Assembly (NCBI GenBank): GCA_024644185.1
Contig: JAHELM010000173.1
Location: 1-6,029, forward strand
Origin: Rhodospirillales bacterium
GTDB lineage: Bacteria; Pseudomonadota; Alphaproteobacteria; UBA8366; JADFVY01
DNA: 6,029 bases
Reading direction: 5' to 3'
Shown here: positions 1 to 5,892 of the stretch, one piece after another
How the letters are laid out: each line of letters begins with the position of its first letter
Numbering within the stretch: position 1 is the stretch's first letter
Position numbers and translations under genes: made by a program
Notes under the pieces: generated by a model
Database searches by the model: none
What the model saw: only the letters and a program-made list of their open reading frames with translations
Told to the model about the DNA's origin: nothing

Positions 1-33
1 ATCTCCAAAACGCGGGCAAAAATCAAGGCCCGG

Positions 34-62
34 TGTATAGAGGCTCATGCCGGCCAAGTCAA
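34..62 (-). promoter_or_regulatory. Near-consensus sigma70-type promoter firing leftwards out of the window
   Basis: On the minus strand a -35 element TTGACT (plus positions 57-62) and a -10 element TATACA (34-39) are separated by exactly 17 bp. That is 5/6 and 4/6 matches to the housekeeping consensus with the ideal spacer. Transcription would start near position 27. A GGAG Shine-Dalgarno-like run lies at positions 6-3 on the minus strand, so a start codon is expected just beyond the left edge. The driven gene is outside the window and cannot be named. Promoters this close to the enterobacterial consensus are not common in GC-rich alphaproteobacteria and often belong to highly expressed genes; that part is inference. 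Confidence 0.55.
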
Positions 63-150
63 TTGCGCGCGCGCATGAAATGCACGCTTCCGGCACTCTC
101 ACGGCATGGTGACTGGCGCAAGCCGCCGAAGATCGCTATCTAGGGCTTGC

Positions 151-915
151 ATGCTCATGTCAAAGGATCGTTTCGTGACACCTCAGGATACCGAAACCGT
201 GGGTTCGCCCAGCCTGACCCGACGGTTGGTTCCCATCGGCATCATCCTGTGCGGCATCGCACTTTTCTTTGCCCTGGGCCTGAACAGATACATCACCTTG
301 GAAAATCTGCGCGAAAATCGCCTGATGTTGCTCGATCTGGTCGCGCGCAACAGCAACATGGCGGCGGTGCTGTTCTTCGCGGTCTATGCCTGCATCGCCG
401 CATTTTCGCTGCCTGGGGCCGCGGTGACGTCGATCACCGGCGGGTTCCTGTTCGGGCTGTGGCTTGGAGCCGCCCTCAACGTGGTCAGCGCCACCTTCGG
501 CGCGACGCTGCTGTTTCTCGCCGCGCGCACCTCCCTTGCCGACCTGCTTCGCCAGCGGGCCGGCCCCTGGATGGTTCGCTTCGAGCGAGGCTTCCAGGAG
601 AACGCGATCAGCAATCTGCTGGCGTTGCGCCTGATGCCGGGGATTCCATTCTTCATCGTCAATCTGGTGCCGGCCTTTCTCGGGGTGTCCCTGCGAGTCT
701 TCGCGCTGACAACGTTCTTCGGCATCATCCCCGCCGCATTCGTGTACACGGCCATTGGGTCCGGACTGTCTGGAATCCTTGAGGGCGGCGGCGATCTGAC
801 TCTCGATCGACTGCTGACCCCCGATATCAGCATCGCGCTGGGCGGGCTCGCCGTCCTGGCCCTGTTGCCGGTGGCATATCGGCTCTGGCGGCGGCATTCG
901 AAGAAAACTTCTTGA
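151..915 (+). CDS. TVP38/TMEM64 family (SNARE-associated/VTT domain) inner-membrane protein
   Basis: This is a polytopic membrane protein of the DedA/TVP38/TMEM64 superfamily. Characterised members are linked to membrane homeostasis and lipid or ion transport, but the substrate of this subfamily is not established. Numbering from the ATG at 151 (254 aa), a first membrane helix spans about residues 26-44. The VTT domain follows at about 75-205. It contains the family's FSLPGAAVTSITGGFLFG stretch (85-102), a hydrophobic continuation to about 125, and a second signature around LRLMPGIPFFIVNLVPA (159-175), then FFGIIPAAFVY. A last helix (about 226-244) precedes a basic tail (RLWRRHSKK). Length fits the family. 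Start choice: AGGG at 142-145 sits 5 nt before the ATG at 151. A second ATG at 157 is also possible. An upstream ATG at 106 lacks any Shine-Dalgarno and would add a non-conserved arginine-rich leader. The next co-directional gene starts 79 bp downstream. Family assignment is firm; the precise role is unknown. Confidence 0.85.
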   Translation: MLMSKDRFVTPQDTETVGSPSLTRRLVPIGIILCGIALFFALGLNRYITLENLRENRLMLLDLVARNSNMAAVLFFAVYACIAAFSLPGAAVTSITGGFLFGLWLGAALNVVSATFGATLLFLAARTSLADLLRQRAGPWMVRFERGFQENAISNLLALRLMPGIPFFIVNLVPAFLGVSLRVFALTTFFGIIPAAFVYTAIGSGLSGILEGGGDLTLDRLLTPDISIALGGLAVLALLPVAYRLWRRHSKKTS

Positions 916-917
916 TT

Positions 918-967
918 CCGGCGCGGCGCCGGCCAAATCCTGTCTGGCGAGGCGCCATGCCGGCGCC
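918..967. other. Two GC-rich inverted repeats between the TVP38 gene and the kinase gene
   Basis: Immediately after the stop codon, CCGGCGC (918-924) and GCGCCGG (926-932) form a perfect 7-bp inverted repeat around one base; in RNA the innermost pairs would open to make a loop. A second pair, GGCGCC (951-956) and GGCGCC (962-967), can form a 6-bp stem with the loop ATGCC. The hexamer GGCGCC occurs three times between 925 and 967. No T-run follows either hairpin, so this is not a classical intrinsic terminator. It may still act as a weak terminator, a pause site or an mRNA 3'-end stabiliser for the upstream gene. Confidence 0.45.
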
Positions 968-994
968 CGCCGCGAAACCTGACATTGGCGGCCG

Positions 995-2365
995 ATGCAC
1001 AGCCTGTCCGCGCGCCTTCTGGTTCTGACCGCATTCTTCGTCATGCTGGCCGAGGTGCTGATCTTCGTGCCGTCGGTGGCCCGCTTCCGCGCCGACTGGC
1101 TGGGCGCGCGGATCGAAGCCGCCAGCCTGGCCATGCGAGCGCTCGACGCGGCACCCGACCGGGCGGTCGGCGACATGCTGAAAAGCGATCTCCTGATGCA
1201 GGTCGGCGTACACGCCGTGCTGGTGAATCGCGGCGGGGCCCGCCTGGTATTGAGCGGCGTCGCGCCGCCCCCGGTCGATGCCAGCTTCGATCTCGCCGGA
1301 CAGGGCCCCTGGGCGCTGATCGGCGACGCCATCGTCACGCTGTTCGCCCCCGGCAACCGGGTGATCCGCGTGCTGGCACCGGCGCCGGGCGACGCCACCA
1401 CCGGGATCGAGCTGGTGCTGGACGAGGCGCCGTTGCGCGCCGACATGGTCGCCTTCGGCAGCCGTATCCTGACGCTCTCGATCGTCATCTCGCTGGTAAC
1501 CGCGACGCTGGTCTACCTGTCGCTGCACTGGCTGCTGGTGCGGCCGCTGCGACGGCTTACCGGCAGCATGACGGCGTTCAGCGAGAACCCCGAGGATGTG
1601 CGGCGGATCGTCGTGCCATCGGGGCGGCGCGACGAGATCGGCCTGGCCGAACGCCAGCTTGCCGCCATGCAGCGCGGCCTGCGCGCGGCTTTGGCCCAGC
1701 GCGAACATCTGGCGGCGCTGGGCACGGCGGTGGCCAAGGTGAATCACGATCTGCGCGGTATTCTGTCTTCGGCGCTGCTGGTTTCGGACCGGCTGGAATC
1801 CAGCGACGATCGGGAAGTCCGCCATCTGGCGCCGACGCTGATTTCGGCGATCGAGCGCGCCGCGGCGCTGTGTGGCCGCACGCTCGATTATGTCGGGCGG
1901 GACCAGCCGGAAACCCGGATGGCCCGCTTTGCGCTGGGCCCGCTGGTGCATGAATTGCAGGCCGGTTTCCCGGCCGGGACGATCGACAACCGGGTTATCG
2001 ACGGCTTCGCCATCGTCGCCGATCGCGACCAGATCTATCGCGTTCTGCGCAATCTGGCGGGAAATGCGGTCGAGGCCGGCGCCGCCAGGGTTTCCGTGAT
2101 CGCCAGCATGCAGCCCGACGGCACCGCGATCGATATCGCCGATGACGGGCCGGGTCTGCCGCCGCGGGCGCGGGAAAAACTGTTCCTGCCCTTCGAGGGT
2201 TCGGCGCGGGCCGGCGGCACCGGTCTGGGTCTGGCGATCGCCCGCGAAATCGCCCGGGCGCATGGCGGCGACCTGGTGCTGTTGCAGAGCGATGCCGCGG
2301 GCACCGTGTTCCGGCTGCGCCTGCCGGCCGGGCCGGTCAGTCGAGCTGCAGCACCAGCGCCTTGA
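995..2365 (+). CDS. Membrane-bound sensor histidine kinase, orphan (HAMP-DHp-HATPase)
   Basis: This is a 456-aa two-component sensor kinase. Membrane helices at about residues 8-27 and 158-181 flank a periplasmic segment of about 130 residues in which I recognise no named sensor fold. A HAMP linker follows (from RPLRRLTG, 183-190, to about 232). The dimerisation/phosphoacceptor helix carries KVNHDLRG with the likely phosphorylated His251. The GHKL ATPase domain (about 335-445) shows an N-box (RNLAGNAVEAG, with Asn353 and Asn357), G1 box DDGPGLP (383-389) and G2 box GGTGLGL (407-413). It should therefore be catalytically competent. The H-box is the HDLRG-I type rather than HELRTP, so the proline is absent and Gly255 occupies the Thr/Asn position used for phosphatase activity in many HisKA kinases. 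No response regulator gene is adjacent. The start at 995 keeps the first membrane helix intact, though the Shine-Dalgarno is weak. The last 9 codons overlap the convergent methyltransferase gene, and the AAAPAP tail lies beyond the conserved domain. The signal sensed is unknown. Confidence 0.88.
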   Translation: MHSLSARLLVLTAFFVMLAEVLIFVPSVARFRADWLGARIEAASLAMRALDAAPDRAVGDMLKSDLLMQVGVHAVLVNRGGARLVLSGVAPPPVDASFDLAGQGPWALIGDAIVTLFAPGNRVIRVLAPAPGDATTGIELVLDEAPLRADMVAFGSRILTLSIVISLVTATLVYLSLHWLLVRPLRRLTGSMTAFSENPEDVRRIVVPSGRRDEIGLAERQLAAMQRGLRAALAQREHLAALGTAVAKVNHDLRGILSSALLVSDRLESSDDREVRHLAPTLISAIERAAALCGRTLDYVGRDQPETRMARFALGPLVHELQAGFPAGTIDNRVIDGFAIVADRDQIYRVLRNLAGNAVEAGAARVSVIASMQPDGTAIDIADDGPGLPPRAREKLFLPFEGSARAGGTGLGLAIAREIARAHGGDLVLLQSDAAGTVFRLRLPAGPVSRAAAPAP

Positions 2366-3533
2366 GATAGGCCGATTCGGGCAGCCAGGGGTCCAGCGGG
2401 TGATCGGGCGCCGCGCCGGCCCGGCGCAGAATGCGGCCGCCACGCCGCGCATCGGCCAGCCCGCGCTGCAACTGCTCCTCGAACATTTCCGGCGTCACAT
2501 TATGCGAGCACGAGGCGACGCAGAGATAGCCGCCCGGCGTCACCAGCTTCGCGGCCATGCGAATCATCTTGCGATAGCCCTTGATGCCGACGCCCAGATC
2601 CTTCTTCGATTTGACGAAGGCCGGCGGGTCCGCCACCACCACATCGAACCGTTCCCCCGCCGATGCCAGCCGTTCCATTTCCGCAAAGGCCTCGGCACGG
2701 ACGAAGCTGCAGCGCGCCGCGACATCGTTCAGCGCCGCCGATCGTTCGGCCAGCGCCAACGCCGGCGCCGATCGGTCGACCACGACCACCGACCGCGCGC
2801 CGGCCACCGCCGCCGGCAGGGCGAAACCGCCGGTATGGCTGTAAAGGTCCAGCATGCGGGCACCGCGCGCCAGTTGGGCGACGAAGTGCCGGTTGTCGCG
2901 CTGATCGTAGAACCATCCGGTCTTCTGGCCGCCGGCCAGATCGGCAACGAATCGCACCCCGTACTCGACGAGTTCCACCGGCCGGTCGGCGTCGCCGCGC
3001 AATACCGTGACCTCCTGCTTCAGGCCCTCCAGCAGGCGCGCCGTGCTGTCGTTCCGCAGCACCATGACGGACGGTGCCAGCACGGCGTCGATCGCCTCGA
3101 GCAGCAACGGGCGCAACACCTCGACCAGGGCGGCGTTCATCTGGATCGACAGAGCATCGCCATAGCGGTCGATCACCAGTCCCGGCAGCCCGTCGGCCTC
3201 GGCATGGATCAGGCGGTAATGCGGTGTATCGAACAGGGTGTCGCGCAGCGCCACGGCGCGCCGCAGACGGGCCGTCATCCATGCCGCGTCGATCGCCGCG
3301 CGGGCATTGCGGTCGATCATCCGCGCGACGATCAGCGCATGCGGATTGAACCCGGCAATGCCGACCGCCTCGCCGGCATCCGTCATCAGGCGCACCAGAC
3401 TGCCCGGCGGCAGGGCCCTGGCCTCGGCGGTCATGGCGATTTCGTTGGCGAAGACCCAGGGATGCCCGCCGAGAACGCGGCGCTGATGGCGGGGCAACAG
3501 GGCGATGGCGGGAAGCTGGCCGGAGTTTGTCAT
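2337..3533 (-). CDS. rlmI: 23S rRNA (cytosine-C5) methyltransferase, RlmI family
   Basis: This 398-aa protein is a class I SAM-dependent RNA methyltransferase, almost exactly the length of E. coli RlmI, which makes m5C1962 in 23S rRNA. The N-terminal PUA-like domain (about 1-75) includes HPWVF (24-28). The central part contains the family hallmark GQKTGWFYDQRDNR (202-215). The Rossmann-type catalytic domain shows SAM motif I LDLYSHTGGFAL (228-239), the acidic VDRS after strand 2 (252-255), motif IV ADPPAFVKSK (301-310) and motif VI SCSHNV (341-346). Cys342 is a candidate catalytic cysteine. The C-terminus YLKALVLQLD matches the usual end of the family. The ATG at 3533 was chosen because it gives the family length. 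A further in-frame ATG at 3596 would add 21 residues encoded by the hairpin repeat array and is unlikely. Its 3' end overlaps the convergent kinase gene by 29 bp, so no separate terminator fits between them. Family assignment is firm; the exact target cytosine is inferred from the family. Confidence 0.88.
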   Translation of the reverse strand: MTNSGQLPAIALLPRHQRRVLGGHPWVFANEIAMTAEARALPPGSLVRLMTDAGEAVGIAGFNPHALIVARMIDRNARAAIDAAWMTARLRRAVALRDTLFDTPHYRLIHAEADGLPGLVIDRYGDALSIQMNAALVEVLRPLLLEAIDAVLAPSVMVLRNDSTARLLEGLKQEVTVLRGDADRPVELVEYGVRFVADLAGGQKTGWFYDQRDNRHFVAQLARGARMLDLYSHTGGFALPAAVAGARSVVVVDRSAPALALAERSAALNDVAARCSFVRAEAFAEMERLASAGERFDVVVADPPAFVKSKKDLGVGIKGYRKMIRMAAKLVTPGGYLCVASCSHNVTPEMFEEQLQRGLADARRGGRILRRAGAAPDHPLDPWLPESAYLKALVLQLD

Positions 3534-3551
3534 GGCGGGGACAGTTATTCC

Positions 3552-3622
3552 CGCGCGACACCGCGCGCAACAGGAATCGCGCGCCAGCCGGCGCAACAGG
3601 AATCGCGCGCCAGCCGGCGCGT
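3552..3622. repeat. Three-unit stem-loop array including an exact 26-bp tandem duplication
   Basis: The 26-bp unit at 3565-3590 is repeated exactly at 3591-3616, and the match runs on 4 bp to 3620. Each unit contains the inverted repeat GCGCC-AGCC-GGCGC (3581-3594 and 3607-3620). The second can extend by one further G-C pair and a G-T pair. A third hairpin just to the left, CGCGCG-ACAC-CGCGCG (3552-3567), has perfect 6-bp arms and also a 4-base loop, and looks like a diverged relative. In minus-strand RNA an alternative fold, GCGCGAT-TCCT-GTTGCGC, can form across the remaining part of each unit. The array lies between the stop of the 160-aa minus-strand gene and the start of rlmI. A role as terminator, mRNA stabiliser or REP-like element is possible; no T-run is present. 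Whether it is dispersed in the genome cannot be seen here. Confidence 0.7.
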
Positions 3623-3641
3623 CGGGACGCGATCCGTCGTT

Positions 3642-4124
3642 CTATTCGGATTCGAGCTTGCGGCAGAGCGCCACCGATTCGACGCGATAGCCCGCGCCCT
3701 TGAAGCGGCTGAGTACGCCTTCGGCGGGCCGCGGCCCCGCGGGGCGCATGCTTTCCGGCAGGTCGACATGCACCGCGTTGCAGCCGCTGTCGCGGGCAAC
3801 CGCATGCATCGAGTCCATCAGACCGTCGACAATCCCCTCGGAATCGTAAAGATTGGCGGCGAACAGGTTGCTGACCTTCAGGACGCGGCCATGATGAATA
3901 TCCGTCTCGATCTCGTGGCAATAGATGCCGTAGATGTACCCATTGCCGTTCTGCGCCGACATGACGCCATGCCCGGCGGCAGGCGACGGCTGGGGGGCGC
4001 ACAGCGAGCGGGCATAGGACATCCACTGGTCCAGCGTCAGATGCGGTACCGCCGTCTGGACAAGCGGATAGGCCTGCATGACCTGCCCTTCACCCAACGG
4101 TTTCACCACATATCTCTTGCTCAT
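3642..4124 (-). CDS. Uncharacterised protein with GNAT-like C-terminal half
   Basis: I do not recognise a named family for this 160-aa protein. It is predicted soluble, with no signal peptide or membrane helix. An N-terminal part (MSKRYVVKPLGEG..) leads into helical-looking sequence (about 13-44), followed by a short Pro/Ala-rich linker (44-51). A strand-rich stretch around GNGYIYGIYCHEIE (60-73) precedes LKVSNLFAANLYDSEGIVDGLMDSMHAVARDSGCNAVHVDLP (82-123). The closing LSRFKGAGYRVESVALCRKL (138-157) has the 'helix, G-Y/F, strand' look of the end of a GNAT acetyltransferase domain. The canonical Q/R-x-x-G-x-G/A acetyl-CoA loop is not visible, so catalytic activity is doubtful and the GNAT link is a fold-level guess. 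The ATG at 4124 is preferred because AAGTGAG lies just upstream; a GTG at 4133 would add three residues. Codon use resembles the neighbours. It is divergent from ccoN and shares its Fnr-box-containing intergenic region. Confidence 0.7.
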   Translation of the reverse strand: MSKRYVVKPLGEGQVMQAYPLVQTAVPHLTLDQWMSYARSLCAPQPSPAAGHGVMSAQNGNGYIYGIYCHEIETDIHHGRVLKVSNLFAANLYDSEGIVDGLMDSMHAVARDSGCNAVHVDLPESMRPAGPRPAEGVLSRFKGAGYRVESVALCRKLESE

Positions 4125-4221
4125 TTCGCTCACTTATCGCCACTGCCCCGGGCGTCTGTCGGCGGCTCCGGAACGATGCCGGACGGTTGAACCAACATCA
4201 TCCATATATGACTTATGGTCT

Positions 4222-4235
4222 TTGACCTAGATCAA
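4222..4235. promoter_or_regulatory. Fnr/FixK/Anr-type binding site upstream of ccoN
   Basis: TTGAC-CTAG-ATCAA matches the Crp/Fnr-family consensus TTGAT-N4-ATCAA in 9 of 10 half-site positions. Fnr- or FixK-type regulators commonly activate ccoNOQP operons at low oxygen in proteobacteria, and the position ahead of ccoN fits that. The centre is at 4228.5, about 193 bp from the ccoN start codon. A class II promoter (site near -41.5) would start transcription at about 4270 and leave a leader of about 150 nt, but the expected -10 position (CAACTT) is poor. The site is also 98 bp from the start of the divergent minus-strand gene, where a GATGAT hexamer (4197-4202, minus strand) is a modest -10 candidate. 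The palindrome itself does not tell which gene it serves. Confidence 0.8.
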
Positions 4236-4253
4236 TGTGCGGGGTGCGGACTT

Positions 4254-4370
4254 GCCCCAACTTGCGGCCGGTTTTGGGGCCGGTGCGACGGAACGTCGCC
4301 ACCGCGCGTCCATGCATGGCGGATGTGTGGTTTTCGTTCGGGATGATATATATAGAGTTTCGAATGAAAC
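4254..4370 (+). promoter_or_regulatory. Series of inverted repeats in the presumed ccoN leader
   Basis: Between the Fnr-type box and ccoN there are four self-complementary elements. GCCCCAA (4254-4260) pairs with TTGGGGC (4274-4280). GCGACG (4285-4290) pairs with CGTCGC (4294-4299) around GAA, or as a longer stem at 4282-4303 with one bulged C. CCATGCATGG (4310-4319) is a perfect palindrome. The fourth is a 9-bp stem, 4332-4340 with 4361-4369 (one G-T pair), closed further by G4330-C4370 across a bulge. The loop of the last one (4341-4360) contains an alternating AT run. The ccoN Shine-Dalgarno (GGGAG, 4408-4412) lies outside all of them. They could be leader RNA structure or DNA operators for a second regulator. 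The first overlaps the predicted start site, so its presence in RNA depends on where transcription begins. Confidence 0.45.
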
Positions 4371-4421
4371 GGATGTTGCGTCGCGAGACAGCGCGGCGCG
4401 CGTGACTGGGAGATCGAAAGA

Positions 4422-5873
4422 ATGGCGACAGCAGTGGCAGTCGACGATTTCGGCGCGATGGCCGGCTACAACGAGGATGTTGTGCGCCGCGCGACCATCG
4501 CGACCGTATTCTGGGGCGTGATCGGGTTCACGGTCGGGGTGGTGATCGCCCTGCAACTGGCCTTCCCGGCGCTGAACATGGGTCTGGAATGGACCACCTT
4601 CGGCCGGCTTCGGCCGCTGCACACCTCGGCGGTTATTTTCGCTTTCGGCGGCAACGCGCTGATCGCGACGTCGCTCTACATCGTGCAGCGAACCTGCCGG
4701 GCGCCGCTGTTCGGCGGTCCCGTTCTGGCGAATTTCGTGTTCTGGGGCTACCAGATCTTTATCGTGATGGCGGCGCTGGGATACGTTCTGGGCATCACCC
4801 AGGGCAAGGAATACGCCGAGCCGGAATGGTATGTCGATCTGTGGCTGACCGTGGTCTGGGTCGCCTATCTGCTGGTCTTCCTGGGGACGGTCCTGACCCG
4901 CAAGGAGCCGCATATCTACGTCGCCAACTGGTTCTTCCTGGCCTTCATCGTCACGGTGGCGGTGCTGCACCTGGTGAACAACGCGGCCGTCCCGGTCTCG
5001 TTCACCGGCGCCAAGAGCTATACCGTCTGGTCGGGGGTGCAGGATGCGCTGACCCAGTGGTGGTACGGCCATAACGCGGTCGGGTTCTTCCTGACCGCCG
5101 GTTTTCTGGGCATCATGTATTATTTCGTGCCCAAACAGGTCGGCCGGCCGGTCTATTCCTACCGGTTGTCGATCGTGCATTTCTGGTCGTTGATCTTCCT
5201 CTACATCTGGGCCGGCCCCCACCATCTGCACTACACCGCCCTGCCCGACTGGGCACAGACGCTGGGCATGACCTTCTCGGTGATGCTGTGGATGCCGTCC
5301 TGGGGCGGCATGATCAACGGGTTGATGACCCTGTCGGGCGCCTGGCACAAGCTGCGCACCGACCCGGTCCTCAAGCTGCTGGTGACCTCGATCGCCTTCT
5401 ACGGCATGAGCACCTTCGAGGGACCGGTGATGTCGATCAAGGCGGTCAACGGCCTGTCGCATTACACCGACTGGACGATCGGCCATGTGCATTCCGGCGC
5501 GCTGGGCTGGGTTGCCTTCGTCACCTTCGGCGCGGTGTATTTCCTGGTGCCCAGGCTGTGGAAGCGCGAGCGCCTGTACAGCATCCGCCTGGTGAATACG
5601 CATTTCTGGATCGCCACCATCGGCATCGTCTTCTACATCACCGCGATGTGGGTTTCGGGGATCATGCAGGGCCTGATGTGGCGGGCCTACGACGCGATGG
5701 GCTTCCTGGAATACTCCTTCGTCGAGACGGTCGAGGCGATGCATCCCTACTACCTGATCCGGGCCGCGGGCGGCGTTCTGTTCCTGATCGGCGCTTTGAT
5801 CATGGTCTACAATGTATGGCGCACCGTGCGCGGCGATGTCCGCGACGAGAAGCCCTACGGCATGCTGGCTTGA
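4422..5873 (+). CDS. ccoN: cbb3-type cytochrome c oxidase subunit I (CcoN)
   Basis: This is the catalytic, membrane-embedded subunit of the C-family haem-copper oxidase, which reduces O2 to water at very low oxygen and pumps protons. The 483 residues give about 12 membrane helices. Ligands are all visible: His67 (RPLHTSA) and His357 (GHVHSGALGW) for low-spin haem b; His355 for high-spin haem b3; and His217 (WWYGHNAVGF), His267 and His268 (AGPHHLHY) for CuB. Tyr261 in YIWAGPHH is in the position of the helix VII tyrosine cross-linked to the CuB histidine in C-type oxidases, and Glu333 (TFEGP) is the conserved acidic residue near the active site. The N-terminal cytoplasmic segment is about 27 residues. 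The start at 4422 is backed by GGGAG nine bases upstream. The gene is intact and followed after 19 bp by ccoO, so it heads a cco operon. Regulation is probably by the Fnr/FixK-type site at 4222-4235. Confidence 0.97.
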   Translation: MATAVAVDDFGAMAGYNEDVVRRATIATVFWGVIGFTVGVVIALQLAFPALNMGLEWTTFGRLRPLHTSAVIFAFGGNALIATSLYIVQRTCRAPLFGGPVLANFVFWGYQIFIVMAALGYVLGITQGKEYAEPEWYVDLWLTVVWVAYLLVFLGTVLTRKEPHIYVANWFFLAFIVTVAVLHLVNNAAVPVSFTGAKSYTVWSGVQDALTQWWYGHNAVGFFLTAGFLGIMYYFVPKQVGRPVYSYRLSIVHFWSLIFLYIWAGPHHLHYTALPDWAQTLGMTFSVMLWMPSWGGMINGLMTLSGAWHKLRTDPVLKLLVTSIAFYGMSTFEGPVMSIKAVNGLSHYTDWTIGHVHSGALGWVAFVTFGAVYFLVPRLWKRERLYSIRLVNTHFWIATIGIVFYITAMWVSGIMQGLMWRAYDAMGFLEYSFVETVEAMHPYYLIRAAGGVLFLIGALIMVYNVWRTVRGDVRDEKPYGMLA

Positions 5874-5892
5874 GGCGGGGAGAACCAGGAAA

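Noticed and set aside
1..48. Minus-strand frame starting at ATG 48-46 (MSLYTPGLDF..), open to the window edge
   Set aside because: The ATG lies between the -35 and -10 elements of the leftward promoter, so it would not be in that transcript, and it has no Shine-Dalgarno.
65..74. Alternating GC run (possible Z-DNA tract) next to the divergent promoter
   Set aside because: It is ten bases only, in GC-rich DNA, with nothing further to support a role.
160..1488. 442-aa minus-strand open frame opposite the TVP38 gene and the 5' half of the kinase
   Set aside because: It is a low-complexity Arg/Ala/Gln/Ser-rich product antisense to two genes with recognisable membrane and kinase domains.
3534..3596. 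N-terminal extension of rlmI to the ATG at 3596
   Set aside because: It would be encoded by the stem-loop repeat and push the protein past the family length; the internal ATG at 3533 gives a near-exact match in length to RlmI.
3552..3622. CRISPR array interpretation of the 26-bp repeat
   Set aside because: The units are directly adjacent with no spacers, only two are exact, and no cas genes are present.
827..4190. Long open frames antisense to or out of frame with the kinase, rlmI and the 160-aa gene (for example 827-2452 minus, 2142-4190 plus, 2500-4026 minus)
   Set aside because: They are Arg/Gln/His/Pro-rich, low-complexity products typical of unused frames in GC-rich genes. They span several real genes with clear family motifs and have no recognisable domains.
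4316..4405. 29-codon upstream open frame in the ccoN leader (MADVWFSFGM...), ending 16 bp before the ccoN ATG
   Set aside because: There is no Shine-Dalgarno before its ATG, which lies in the CCATGCATGG palindrome, and the leader start site is unknown. It could be revisited if ribosome profiling shows occupancy.
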